A stretch of DNA of 64,000 bases, from NCBI GenBank assembly GCA_012931725.1, contig CM022946.1, positions 50,149,477 to 50,213,476 of the forward strand, written 5' to 3'. Positions 1 to 11,063 of the stretch are shown here, in pieces. The first letter of the stretch is position 1, and each line of letters starts with the position of its first letter. The DNA is from Litsea cubeba. Lineage: Eukaryota; Streptophyta; Magnoliopsida; Laurales; Lauraceae. The position numbers and the translations under genes are program-made. The notes under the pieces were generated by a model that was not told where the DNA came from, searched no databases, and saw nothing but the letters and a program-made list of their open reading frames with translations.

Positions 1-573
1 CAATTTTAACCAAGTCTGGATCTTGCATTTGACTGTCCTTAATTTTCTGAATGAAGATTGGCTCGGACACTGTCATATTTGCTAACATAACTCCTTCCCT
101 CAAAGGTTCGAACTCTACTCTCAATTCCTCAAATTGCTGAAAATTGTAAAACCCATGCAAACTGGCCAAAAAAGCTGATTTCCTACTCAACGCATCAGCC
201 ACTACGTTAACTTTCCCCGGATGATAGATAATCGGAAAATCGTAGTCCTTGATGTACTCCATCCACCTTCTTTGCCTCATATTTAATTCCTTTTGAGAGA
301 ACAAGTACTGGAGACTACGGTGATCCGAGTGAACTTCAAATTTTTCTCCGTACAAGTAGTGTCTCCACATCTTCAACGCGAAAACTATAGCTGCCAACTC
401 CAAATCGTGCGTTGCATATTTCTTTTCATGTTCCTTCAATTGCCTCGAGCCATATGCAATCACATTTCCATTTTGCATCAAAACACATCCGAGTCCTACT
501 CCTGAAGCATCCGTAAAGATAACAAAACCACCACTCCCCGAAGGTAAGGTGAGGACAGGCGCCGAAGTTAACC
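1..573 (-). pseudogene. RNase H domain of element A pol, out of frame with the upstream part
   Basis: Read on the minus strand in the frame that opens near 573, this stretch encodes a Ty3/gypsy RNase H: a TDAS catalytic-aspartate motif, VLMQ/VIAYGSRQL, the HDLELAAIVFALK block, SDHRSL, and an HPGKVNVVADALSRK end. It then continues into the linker before integrase and leaves the window. It belongs to the same polyprotein as the RT to its right. A single-base length change in the T-run at about 574-582 puts the two in different frames; the RT frame reads on out of phase and stops at 426. RNase H would remove the RNA template during reverse transcription. Confidence 0.88.
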
Positions 574-3281
574 TCCTTTTTCAACTCTTCAAAACTAGCT
601 TCACATTTCTCTGACCATACAAACGGCACATCCTTTCGGGTTAACTTAGTCAACGGTGCTGCAATGGATGAAAAACCTTGAACGAATCTCCTATAATAAC
701 CTGCCAAACCCAGAAAACTTCTAATCTCTGTCACATTTTTCGGTCTCTCCCAATTGATAACTGCTTCAATCTTTGATGGGTCAACTGCTAGCCCTTCTTC
801 AGAAATAATGTGACCAAGAAAAGAGACTTGCTCTAGCCAAAACTCACACTTCCCAAGCTTCGCGTACAACTGATTATCTCTCAACAACTGCAAAGAAGTC
901 CTCAAATGCTGCTCATGATCTTCTCTTGACTTGGAATACACTAGAATATCATCAATGAAAACGACGGTGAACTGATCTAGATAGGGTGCGAAAATCTTGT
1001 TCATGAGAGCCATGAATACCGCTGGTGCATTAGTCAGTCCAAAGGGCATCACCAAAAACTCATAGTGCCCATATCTAGTTCGAAAAGCTGTCTTCGGGAT
1101 GTCTGATTCTCTAACCCTCAACTGATGGTATCCGGACCTCAAATCTATCTTCGAGAAAAACTTTGCACCTTGCAACTGATCAAACAACTCGTCTATCCTA
1201 GGCAAAGGGTACTTGTTCTTGATGGTCACTTGGTTCAACTTCCTGTAGTCTATACACATCCTCAAACTTCCATCTTTCTTCTTGACAAAAAGCACTGGGG
1301 CTCCCCATGGGGAAACACTTGGCCTAATAAAGCCCTTATCTAGCAACTCTTGCAATTGTAACTTCAATTCACCTAACTCTGCTGGAGCCATCCTATAAGG
1401 AGCAATGGAAATCAGAGCAGTTCCTGGCACCAACTCTATTGTAAACTCAACTTCTCTGACAGGTGGTAACCCTGGAATCTCTTCTGGAAAAACATCGGGA
1501 AACTCACACACTATCGGAACATTCTCCACCCCTAGGGACTGTTCGTCCTTGGAAACAAAAGCAATAAATCCCTCACAGCCTGATCTCAACAACTTAGCTG
1601 CAGAAAGAGCTGAAATAAACCTAACTGGGGAAATCCTTTTCTCTCCCTGAAACTTCACTCCGGAGGACAACCCATCCAATCTAAACACAATGGTCTTACT
1701 ATAGCAATCCATGGAGGCATGATGACCCGCTAACCAATCCATGCCTAGAATAACATCGAAGTCATGCATAACTAAGGTAATAAGATCTGCAGGGAAAATG
1801 ACTTCTCCTATCTTCAGTGAACAACTAGGGTAAAAAGTACTACACACCACTTGCTTCCCTACTGGAGTAGTAACAGTCAAAACAAACTCTAACTCTCTAA
1901 TAGGTACACTAATCTTTTTAGCAAACACAAGGGATAAGAAAGAATGGGTAGATCCCGGGTCAAACAACACTTTAGCTTCAACATCACAAATTAGGAGTTT
2001 ACCTTCCACAACATCACCCGCCGCTTCTGCATCCACTTGATTGATATGATTGAGACGGCCTTGCTGACGCGGTCTGTTTTGATTCTGATTTGGTCTCCCA
2101 AGCTGCATATTCCTATTTTGTTGCTGTGGACGGGCATTCTGGTTCTGTGGCTGTTGACGCCCCTGCTGAATCTGCTGCTGCCTCGGTGGGTTCTGAGCTA
2201 CTTGTTGATTCTGCTGAGGGGCTTGCCTTGGCGGCTGCTGAGGTGCCCTATTGCCCTGGTTCCTATTATTCGGGCAATCCTTCACTTGGTGGTCTGAGCT
2301 ACCACACTTGAAACATGCACCTGAAATTCGATAACACTGCTGAGAAGGGTGATTCTTGCCACAATGCTCACACCCGCCTTGAGTTGGAGCATTCTGCTGT
2401 TTCTTTTGCTTCTTACCTTGGTACGATTTCTGCCCACCTTGAAATTGCTGCCTCTTTCTTTGGTTGTCCTTAATAATCTGATTGTTGATATCCTCGAACC
2501 TGTAGGCCCTTTTGATAGCCTCTTGAAAGGTGGTTGGTGGTACCACACCTAAAGCATCTCTCAAAATAATGGGATTGAGCCCATCCATAAACTTAGTGAT
2601 CTTTTTCTCCTCGGTGTCCACCAGCTCTGGAGCATAGCGAGATAACTTTTCAAACTTGGTAAGATATTCAAGGACAGTCATATCTTCTTGCTTAAGCAAC
2701 TGAAACTCCGCCGCCTTTTGCTTCTTGATGTGTGCGGGGACATATTTCTCACTAAACTGCTGCTTGAAAGTGGCCCAAGCAATCCCATCTTCAATATTCT
2801 GATAGCCTTCCTTAACAGTCTTCCACCATATGTCTGCCAACCCAGTAAACATGGAGGCTGCTAAAAGAACTCGCTGTCTGCCAGTACATACAAAAATATC
2901 GAAGATGTTCTCGGTGTGAGCCAACCAATCATCAGCTGTCAAAGGATCTTCCTGACCCGTAAATTCTTTAGGACCCCTTTTTCTGAACTTCTCAAATAGA
3001 ACATTAGGGTCTCGGTCCCTATTCTGCACAGCATCCACATTAGGTACTGGTTCCGGCCTCCTACCCAACACTTCAAGCAGTTGCCTTTGGACTTGAGTCA
3101 ATTCCTCATCTTTCTTGGCCATTTGTTCTTGAAATCAAGCTTGATTTTCATTGGCTCGCTGCTGTTGTTCGACCAACATTTGCATGAGTTGTTGGAATTG
3201 ACCTGTCACCGGGTTTTTAATCTCGCTGTCATGATTGCTACCCGATGCATTCGCATTTGCCGGAGGTCGACGCGGAGGCAT
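426..3281 (-). pseudogene. Gag-protease-reverse transcriptase of element A
   Basis: The natural start appears to be the ATG at 3281-3279 (MPPRRPPANA...), but a TGA at 3135-3137 stops it. The long open part restarts at 3122 and runs 898 residues. Counting from 3122, the gag core (KFRKRGPKEFTG, ADDWLAHTENIF, ADIWWKTV) is at about 45-210. A Q/N-rich stretch carries two zinc knuckles (CEHCGKNHPSQQC and CFKCGSSDHQVKDC) near 250-285. A retropepsin with a DPGSTHSF active site is near 389. The RT (CIDYRKLNQVT, MPFGLTNAPA, FIDDILVYS) is near 590-800. A 1-bp frameshift at 574-582 disconnects RNase H. Nonsense and frameshift lesions make it a pseudogene, though a fairly recent one. Confidence 0.93.
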
Positions 3282-3428
3282 AGTGCTGCAAAACAACTTG
3301 TTAGTACAACAAGATATAATAATAAAGCGTTCCCAAACCCAAATCGATGCTAACTAACGGTAATGCTAACGAATCCTTGCCACGTCCTTATGTTTCTAAT
3401 CCAATTTTAATTGCCTCAAATATTTCTC

Positions 3429-3440
3429 GCTCTGATACCA
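3429..3440 (-). promoter_or_regulatory. Primer-binding site of element A
   Basis: On the minus strand this reads TGGTATCAGAGC, the standard plant LTR-retrotransposon site complementary to the 3' end of initiator tRNA-Met. It lies four bases inside the LTR end at 3445, the expected place for minus-strand DNA priming. It fixes both the orientation of A and the inner LTR boundary. Confidence 0.95.
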
Positions 3441-5225
3441 AGCCTGTCACGCCCCCGGACCGAGGTCCCGCTAAACGAGGCCTTAATCCGGGGACGCGGC
3501 GCGACGGGCCGGAAAATTCCGCCCGCACACGCTAGTTTCCCACAGGTTTCCGCGGTAAGGATTCATGGAATCCGATCCAATAGTGATATATAAGGATCAC
3601 TTTCATACAAATGACTTACGCGGAAGCATTGTAGCAAACATAAAAGTCTCTCAAACGGGTATAAAATGAGAACGCAAGAGACTAGTATCAAAGAGAAACA
3701 TTTCATTGTAGGCCCCAAAGTTAGTTTAAAGTTGATACAAAAGTAAAGTTAATCATTAATTACAAATTTTTCCCAAAAGAAAATAAGCCAACAATGGCCA
3801 TGACAAAAACCCAAAATGTATATCATGAAATCCCCAAAATGTGATCGCAGCTCCAAGGCAACCCGACGTCTAAACGACGTCATCGGGCCGCCACTCGCCC
3901 TCCACGGGAACTATAGGTTCCGCCTCGAAATGCGCCTCAACCGCGAGGGGCTCGACATCTGGCACCAAACAAAAGAAAGTCAGACACGACGGTCTGGCAA
4001 GCAATTACAAAAAATAATAGGATGAGAGCGAAACAAAACATGATAAGTAAGAGCTACGATGAAATCACGATTAATAACAATGTCAAAGTAAAGATAGAAG
4101 ATAAACATCTCGACGGTTTACAAATCCAATGCCATGATGAGTAACATAAACAATTACCATGAGATGAATATTAATGCATAAAACATTGGCAACCCACATA
4201 AAGCTATATTCTCCTGTTACCGAAGTAACCGGAGCAGACAAACCGTAGCCACTAATCGTGGGACCGGAACGACATAGTCGTTATCAGACAGAACCGTAGC
4301 CACTACTCGTGGGACCGGATAATTACCGTTGCCATAGTCGGTACAGACAGAATCCAAACTGCAGCTGGCAGACAAATTAAAGACCCCAAGCCAGATGATC
4401 AGTCCGACAAGGTGACCTAAGCCTAGTGGTGCCATTATAGTGAAAATCCGAAACCTCGAAGAAATGCAATTCTATTTATAAGATACATTTCCAAAATCGA
4501 TAAATAAACTACTCCAAACAATGCATATTGGCGGATCCGAGCAAAATAGGTGAGTAGTTTCATCATTACTAAAACATGGGGTAAAGCACTTCAAAACATT
4601 AAAAAGAATTGGAGAAAGAACCCAAAACAAAAGTCTTTTTACACAAAAAGAATGTATGGTGGTTCGATCGACTAAAGCGGGTAGTCTCGATATACATTTG
4701 ACCCCTTCATTGTCATTAAAAGAAAGTGATTTGGTGCCACCGAAGATCATTGACAATCATAAGGGATTAAGTGTACATTTAGACTTGAGGTTTTCCCAAG
4801 TGGTATTGGCCATAGTCCAAGACACTTCTTACCATGAATTCTAGGCTTGAAAAAGGTTGAATGGGCTTCTCTTATAGAAAAGGATAAAAGGGCTGAATTG
4901 GGCTTGGACATAGGCTTGAAGTGGACTTGAATGTTATACCCAATAAGTCTTCCTTAAAAGTAGGTTTAAGTCCTTTTAATCAGGCCCACAACTGGCCTCA
5001 TCCAAGCTCAATCAGTCCATTAAAAGCAAGCCCAAACAGTCCCTAAAGTAGCCCACAATTCATGTCATAAATAGCCCAACATTAGGACTCAAAAACAGCC
5101 CGAGAGTTGACCTTAAAACAGGCCCAAAGGACACCTAGGAAATGGGTACATCACAATCTTCAATTGGGCCATCAAACAGCCTTAAAGGGACCCTTAACCA
5201 GGCCCAAACCCGAGCCCAGACTGAG

Positions 5226-5346
5226 CTGGGCTCGCTCGAGCGGACCCAGACAGTAGCTGGGTCGCTCGAGCGGCCCAGTGGGTCGCTCGAGCGAGGGCCA
5301 GGCAGTGCCTGGTCCGCTCGAGCGGCCCAGTGGGTTGCTCGAGCGG
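5226..5346. repeat. Array of CTCGAG-centred palindromes in LTR A
   Basis: Five copies of CTCGAG occur within about 120 bp, most inside larger palindromes such as CCGCTCGAGCGG and TCGCTCGAGCGA, separated by spacers rich in GGCCCAGTGGG and CAGTGCCTGG. Matching arrays with different flanking bases occur in the related LTRs G (15634-15716) and F (17197-17375). The function is unknown. Confidence 0.85.
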
Positions 5347-6232
5347 ACTGGGCCTGCCCAGTCCAGCCCGGCAGTGCTTCTCTTCCCCTTTTTTTTTTTG
5401 TTTTTCTGATCATTTTCCATTGTCTTTCATTCCTTTCTTCCATACAAAATTCTACAACAACTTGGGCCTCTTCTCAACCTCCACAAATCATCAAACCATC
5501 ATCCATAATCATCTAATTAACACAAACTCAACACTTTTTAAAAGAATCAAAGTTCTTTCCCCTTTTCTTTGAACACCCACTTGCACACAATGAAACCCAA
5601 TTTTTCCAAGAAGCCATAGTGAGAACAAACTACAAATGCATGGTGAAACAATAACATAAATTAATATAACTATGACATGGTTCATTAAATCAAAATAAAC
5701 CCATAGACTAAAGAAGATTAACACAAAAAGGAAATTCATGAAATAGAACCAATGAGAGAAAGCATCACATTAAAGTTGAAATCTACTTGCCTCTAGCCAA
5801 GATATGATCAAAATCACTCTTCAAACCAAGCCTTAGAGCCTCAAGCTCCAAATCTACAAAAACCCCAAAATTTTCCCAAGAAAACCCTAAAATGTCAACA
5901 TTGGTAAATCTCCAAGGAAAACCCTAGCAAATGGGTTTAAAACACTCCAAATGGAGAGGAAAACAAGAATCTTGAGTTTAGAAAACCAATGCTAACCTTG
6001 AGAAACCCCAATGAAGAAGAGGAGCTTGAAAGAGGGCTTTTACTTTGCTCAAACTCCTCAAGAAGGGTATCTTTGGAGAGCTTGAAGAGGGAGGAAGAAC
6101 TTGAGGAGATCAATCCTCCAAGAACACCTCACCAAGTGAGAGTTTCTGATGAGAGAGAAAGTGTGGAAAGAGGAAAAACCCTAGCCAAAGACTCTTTCTG
6201 GAAATGAAATGAAGAAGGAGAAGAAGAAGAAT

Positions 6233-6264
6233 CCCCTTCTTATAAGAGGTGACTTGTGGGCCCC
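6233..6264 (-). promoter_or_regulatory. Core promoter of LTR A: GGGCCCAC motif plus TATA box
   Basis: On the sense (minus) strand GGGGCCCAC is followed about a dozen bases later by TTATAAGA. The same arrangement, a GG(N)CCCAC element then a TATA box at similar spacing, occurs in LTR F (16304-16333) and LTR G (14736-14763). GGNCCCAC is the published consensus for plant TCP factors, so TCP binding is an inference. Confidence 0.6.
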
Positions 6265-6748
6265 GGTCTTCACAAGACTAAAAATGGTACTTGCGGGCCC
6301 CGAACGAAAACGACGAAGAAGACAAAAACGATCAGCGAAATTTCTACTTTCCAAAAAGTATATTTTTGACAATTTCTGAAATTTTCGAAATTTGGGTACA
6401 GGTTTTGTGTGAAACGTCAGTTTTGCCCTTTTTCTCGAAAAACGCAATTTCTGATCACAAAATCAAGTTGGCCAAAACATGAAAGTTGATGATCTAGAGG
6501 AAATAAGTCAAAATACACATAAATTGGGATTTTACAAGCATCATGAATAAACTCAACAATTTCACACACAATCCACGGGCGCCCCGGCCCGTGTCAAACT
6601 TAAGTCAAAGACTAACAAAGGTTCTCAAAGCTAATCAAACATTCTAATCTAGCTTAATAAAATAAGCTAATCATCCACTAACCCCACTTATCCACTAATC
6701 ACGGTTAAAACATAATTAAATACTTCAAACCTGGGTCGGGGTCTGACA

Positions 6749-7426
6749 GCAGGTCTTGGCCTCCCCCGGCCACGCCATCTCTTCTAGCTCATCGGGTCTC
6801 GGTCTTGGCCACATATCTCAACTCGGCCATGTGCTCCCACCTCGGACCATGCCTCCATCTCGGCCTGACACTCCACGTCGGCATCCCTGCCAGGTCAAGG
6901 TCACTCCCAACCTCCGTCCCCTGACCTCAGTCACAGTTCCAGAGCTAGCCAAAGCAGGGGCTGACAGCCGTCCTCCCAAGGGCACTTAACCATGTCACAG
7001 GACGTACGACAAGACAAGGGCACCGCCCAAAGTCCCTGACATGTAGCCGTCCACGTCTCCCCAAGTGCTAGGGTATGGCTCGATGGGACAGAACAGGCTC
7101 AGATGGGACTGCAACTAAAGTAGAGTGGCTATGATGGGACAGTTAACCACCTCCCTATCTCCTTTCTTCCTCTATATCGACACAGCTACAGCTTCAGAAC
7201 AAAAAAAGCCAAAAACCACGCTGGTATGCCATCTTCTTCCCCAAAAATCTTCATCATTTGCTTAGTTCCCATACTAACTTAGGCATCGGAGAGCCCTGCA
7301 CTGCCCAAGACAGGGCCCTCTGACCTTCTCTGTTCTTCATCCTCTTCCCCTTTCAGGCTTCAGGCAGGCAGCGGTTCTTTCCCAAGAGTTGAACCACCCC
7401 CTATTCTTGTGAGTCATTTTTATCCA
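6749..7426 (+). repeat. 5' LTR of element B, truncated at its left by element A
   Basis: This is collinear with 9452-10100, for example the CCCCCGGCCACGCCATCTCTTC block and CACCCCCTATTCTTGTGAGTC near the 3' end. The first 41 bp of the LTR lie beyond element A's other end. It has about 32 bp near 7245-7276 that the other LTR lacks, so the two differ by one indel as well as scattered substitutions. Confidence 0.9.
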
Positions 7427-7457
7427 TAGGCAGGAATCTCAATTAGGTTCATCCTCA

Positions 7458-8461
7458 ATGGGTCGGACAACACCTTCCCGGCAGGATAGCCTTCGACTGG
7501 AGTTTTCCCAACAAAAAGAATCCCAGCCAGACGAACCCAATCATCAGATTAATGACGACAACCCGCTCCTCGCAAAGATCAGGGCCGAAAGCCTTGCCAT
7601 CCAAGCGCAGGATGAGTTGATCCGTCAACTTCAGCAGTAGCTACAAATAAAGAGGAGCAACCTTTGCTCCGCCCTCTAGTTCCTTAAAAAGACGAAGGCA
7701 AAAGCTAAAAGATTGGCTTGATCGACACATTGAGCAAGCAGTCCAGCAGAACTTAGAGATGGCCGGACTCACTCGAGCTCAGCTAAATTCTCACAATCTT
7801 GGCACATCTTCCCTCTCTCCAGAAATAAGAAACTTCCCCCTTCCTGAAGATTTCAGCGTCCCGAGGTTCATCGTCTATGACCTTCGACCCAACAGCACAC
7901 CTCCGGCACTTCACTCAGAGGATGTCGGTGTAAGGTGATGTAGGCCACCTGAACTGCAGAGTCTTCTCTTCCAGTCTCGGGGACCTCCCCCTAAAGTGGT
8001 TATGCGCACTCCCTCAAGGATCGATCAAAAGTTGGCAGCAGCTTCGGAATTCCTTCACGGCGAAGTTCCAAGCTCACAGGGTCATCCCCAGGTCGGACGC
8101 CGACCTAATGGCCCTCAGAATGAAGCAGACCGAGAACGTCACGCAGTTCGCCAAAAGGTTCTGGACTGTCTACAAGCAAATTGAAAATGCCTCAGACACG
8201 ATAGCGATCTTGTCCTTCCAACAAGCTCCTCTGCCAGGCAACGAGCTTCGGAGAGACTTGGTCCTTCACCCCGCGGTCACGATGAAGGCATTGATGGCCA
8301 GGGTGAACCAATTCGTCAAGCAAGAAGCAGACGAAGCCAGAGCTCAAGAACGCTTGGACCTCTACGAGAACAACGAGACAACCTCCAGCTCGGTAGGCGC
8401 CTCTAGTTCGGCAGACGCCCCCATCTCGGCAGAAGTCTCCTCTAGCTCGGGGGGCAACTGA
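7458..8461 (+). pseudogene. Broken gag of element B
   Basis: The frame starts MGRTTPSRQDSLRLEF at 7458 and stops at 7640. After stops and shifts, a Retrotrans_gag-like segment is readable at 8108-8461: RMKQTENVTQFAKRFWTVYKQI, LSFQQAPLPGNELRRDL, then LMARVNQFVKQEADEARA. This is the usual gag pattern of a short helix with a KRF motif, a leucine-rich middle and an acidic helix before a Ser/Ala-rich tail. No zinc knuckle follows. Gag would form the particle that packages element RNA; this copy cannot make a full protein. The lineage cannot be fixed from this fragment. Confidence 0.7.
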
Positions 8462-9390
8462 ACGTATCCCTTCATCATTCAGCTTCAATGACCCGTCAGC
8501 TTTGATCGCACGATCCTCTACCATCAACGCCCGGCGGCACGACACGACCATCAATGCCCGGTGGCATGGCACGATCCTCTACTGTCACCTTCGATGACGC
8601 CGTCAGCTTCGATGATGCCGTCAGCATTAGCGGCATGACCCTCTACTGTCGGCTTCGATCGCACGACCCTCTATCGTCATTTTTTATGGCACGGTCCTCT
8701 ACTGTCAGCCTTGATCACACGGTCCTCTACCAGCATCAGATCTTCTCCTAGATCTCGGCCACGCGCCCGTTCTCGATCTCTTGCATCTTGGCTACGTGCC
8801 GGATCTCGATTTCGTGCATCGCGGCAGCAGCGTCAGATCTCGCACTAGTGCTGGCACAAGCAATAACAACACCGAGTAGCATCTCGGCCTCATTCTGGTT
8901 CGCCCTCGTGCTGGCTACGGGCCTCACACAGGTTCGGCCTCATGCTGGTCTACCGGACTGCACCTCTGGTGATGAGCTAGCTGGTCATGTCCAGGTCCTC
9001 GGCCTCATGCTGGTCTCAGCCGCGAGCGCATCTCAGTATTAGTACCAAATCGCCAGCCAATGAGACTATACCTCTGGTGACGAGCCAGTTGGTCACGTCT
9101 CGGTTCTCAACTACACTCCAGCTTGGTAGTAGCGCCAGCCTCCAGTTCAGCAGGAAATTCCTCCTCCAGCTCGGCAACAGTGTCAGTCTCGGCAGCAATG
9201 TCAGCCTCCTCCTCAGCAGCATCATCAGAATACTTCAAACGAGACTACACCTCTGGTGACAAGCCGGTTCGACATGTCTCGGTCTCTCAGTTGGTGACAA
9301 ACCAAACACTGAAGAGTACCAAGCTAAGCAGCTCAGCAGCTCAACAGCTTCTCCCTTCTTAGCTTCCGACCTCAAAGAGTACGCTTAGAG
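8462..9390 (+). repeat. Degenerate repetitive 3' interior of element B
   Basis: There is no protein signature. From about 8500 to 8730 the sequence repeats variants of CACGATCCTCTAC...GTCA in units of roughly 45-60 bp. From 8880 to 9300 it repeats CTGGT...CTCGGCCTCATGCTGGT and AGCTCGGCAGCA-like strings. Short serine/alanine-rich frames come from this low-complexity composition. It occupies the place where pol would be. Confidence 0.6.
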
Positions 9391-9410
9391 GTCAGAAGTT
9401 GGGGGGCTAT
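9391..9410 (+). promoter_or_regulatory. Polypurine tract of element B
   Basis: A run including AGAAGTTGGGGGG lies directly before the 3' LTR start at 9411, where plus-strand DNA synthesis is primed. It supports the plus orientation of B. Confidence 0.75.
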
Positions 9411-10100
9411 TGTGTGTGGATATTTCCGGACCACCAGAAACCACCTGCTCAGCAGGTCATGGCCTCCCCCGGCCACGCCATCTCTTCCAGCTCATCGGGT
9501 CTCGATCTCGGCCACATATCTCAGCTCGGCCATGTGCTCCCACCTCGGACCATGCCTCTATCTCGGCCAGGCACTCCACCTCGGCATCCCTGCCAGGTCA
9601 AGGTCACTCCCAACCTCTGTCCCTTGACCTCGGTCATAGTTCCAGAGCTAGCCAAAGCAGGGGCTGACAGCCGTCCTCCCAAGGGCACTCAACCATGTCA
9701 CAGGACGTACGACAAGACAAGGGCACTGCCCAAAGTCCCTGACATGTAGCCGTCCACATCTCCCCAAGCGCCAGGGTATGGTCCGATGGGACAGAACAGG
9801 CTCAGATGGGACTGCAACTAGAGTAGAGTGGCTATGATGGGACAGTTAACCACCTCCCTGTCTCCTCTCTTCCTCTATATCAACACAGCTACAGCTTCAG
9901 AACAAAGGAGGCCAAAAACCACGCTGGTATGCCATCTTCTTCCCATACTAACTTAGGCATCGGAGAGCCCGGCGCTGCCCAAGCCAGGGCCCTTTAACCT
10001 TCTCTGTTCTTCATCCTCTTCCCCTTTCAGGTTTCAGGCAGGTAGCGGTTCTTCTCCAAGAGTTGAATCACCCCCTATTCTTGTGAGTCGTTTTTATGCA
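9411..10100 (+). repeat. 3' LTR of element B (about 690 bp)
   Basis: It begins TGTGTGTGGATATTTCCGG and ends TTTTTATGCA. It matches the 5' copy from 9452 onward. A TATA-like CCTCTATATCAACA lies at about 9870-9885 (CCTCTATATCGACA in the other copy). The right flank begins CTTAC; its partner is not in the window. Confidence 0.85.
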
Positions 10101-10249
10101 CTTACAGGATTCTTGAAAAAAGGCCCACTAAGATATTGTCATGAACTGTGAAGCTTAAGAGAGCGCCCGTTGGGCCCACTTGGGAACACTGCCACTCACA
10201 ATCGTAAGGTAGTCCGAGAAAACAATATATATATTTTTGCTTGAAGGTA

Positions 10250-11063
10250 ATATTTGTATGAGAAAAGGATTCATCAACGAGAATAAGATATTTGTATCGG
10301 TCCTTACTGTACCATCCAAAAGCGGCGGTTTCACCATTTTTACAGATGCATCAAATGTAGGACTTGGATGTGTGTTAATGCAAGATGGCAAGGTGGTTGC
10401 TTATGGATCCCGACAGTTGAAATATCACGAGAAGAACTTTGCAACGAATGATCTTGAGTTGGCAGCGGTTGTTTTTGTATTAAAAATATGGAGGATTATA
10501 GATCATATAGCAGAGCGTCCGAATTTTCATATTGTGGATGGAGTCTTGTATTATCATGATCGTCTATGCGTGCCTAAGATAGTGGAATTGAGAAATGACA
10601 TCATGACAGAAGCGCACAGTATGAAATACTCCTTGCATCCGGGCATCACAAAGATGTATCAGAACTTGAAGGGTAGATTTTGGTGGAATAACATGAAGCG
10701 AGAAATTGCAATATTTGTCTCCCGATGTATGGCATGTCAGTTGGTAAAAGCAAAGCATCAAAAGCCTCCAGGGTTGTTACAACCGTTAGAGATCCCGGAA
10801 TGGAGGTGGGAGCACCTTACCATGCATTTCGTTTCGAGACAACCAAGAACCAGCCGTGAAAATAACGCAATTTGGGTCATTGTGGATCGCCTAACCAACT
10901 CAGCCCATTTCATTCGAATGAGGACAGGGAAGAGAATGCACATGTTACCTCTTGCGGAGTTGTTCGTAAATGATATTGTCAGTCGTCATGGGCAGCCAAT
11001 TTATATCACATCCGACAGAGACAGCATATTTGCCTCAAGGTTCTGGAAGACACTACATGAATC
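10250..11063 (+). pseudogene. RNase H and integrase remnant of element G, with internal deletion
   Basis: The frame reads an RNase H start (GGFTIFTDASNVGLGCVLMQ, VVAYGSRQLKYHEK, NDLELAAVVFVLKIW). It then jumps directly into the pre-integrase region (DGVLYYHDRLCVP, HPGITKMYQNLKGRFWW, CMACQLVKAKH zinc-binding part) and the integrase core (HLTMHFV, IWVIVDRLTNSAHFI, ITSDRDSIFASRFW). The RNase H middle is missing, indicating a deletion near 10497. At 11063 the frame is cut by insertion I. The family is the same as element A by sequence style. Confidence 0.85.

Larger units (their letters stand above)
1..6748 (-). mobile_element. Element A: Tekay/Del-like Ty3/gypsy retrotransposon, 5' portion
   Basis: This is a minus-strand LTR retrotransposon that runs off the left edge. 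In sense order it has a 5' LTR (6748-3445), a tRNA-Met primer-binding site, a gag start near 3281, and gag, protease, reverse transcriptase and RNase H down to position 1. Integrase and the 3' LTR lie outside the window. It interrupts the 5' LTR of element B: the sequence resuming at 6749 matches the other B LTR from 9452, so A entered about 41 bp inside that LTR. The first five flanking bases (GCAGG) should be repeated at A's other end. The chromovirus assignment rests on the FIDD reverse transcriptase and DPG protease motifs and on the LTR style. Confidence 0.93.
3445..6748 (-). repeat. 5' LTR of element A (3304 bp)
   Basis: In sense orientation it begins TGTCAGACCCCGACC at 6748 and ends GGGGGCGTGACA at 3445, giving proper TG...CA ends. 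It is related to LTRs F and G: all start TGT(C/A/G)AGA(C/A)CCCGACC, share a TATA region with an upstream GG(N)CCCAC motif, and share a block with GGCACCACTA and CTTGTCGG (here plus 4373-4433). A unit of about 58 bp with GTAGCCACTA(A/C)TCGTGGGACCGG is duplicated at 4243-4320. An array of CTCGAG palindromes lies at 5226-5346. Open frames inside it are short and show no protein signature. Confidence 0.93.
6749..10100 (+). mobile_element. Element B: gag-only LTR retrotransposon (TR-GAG-like)
   Basis: Two directly repeated LTRs (6749-7426, truncated on its left by A, and 9411-10100) enclose about 2 kb. The interior has a broken gag frame and a repetitive tail. I see no protease, reverse transcriptase, RNase H or integrase motif in any frame, so it would depend on another element for reverse transcription and integration. 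This fits the plant TR-GAG class of non-autonomous elements. A inserted into it, so B is older than A. Its left target duplication is outside the window. Confidence 0.85.

Noticed and set aside
2037..2311. Leucine-rich plus-strand frame that looks like a membrane protein
   Set aside because: It is the reverse of the Gln/Asn-rich segment of element A gag.
3429..3440. Possible tRNA gene from the TGGTATCAGAGC match (also 25411, 46693)
   Set aside because: Only the 3' acceptor complement is present and it lies next to LTR ends; these are primer-binding sites.
5142..5516. 124-residue plus-strand frame across the CTCGAG array
   Set aside because: Its open state comes from the repeat; it lies in the LTR on the strand opposite to transcription and has no known domain.
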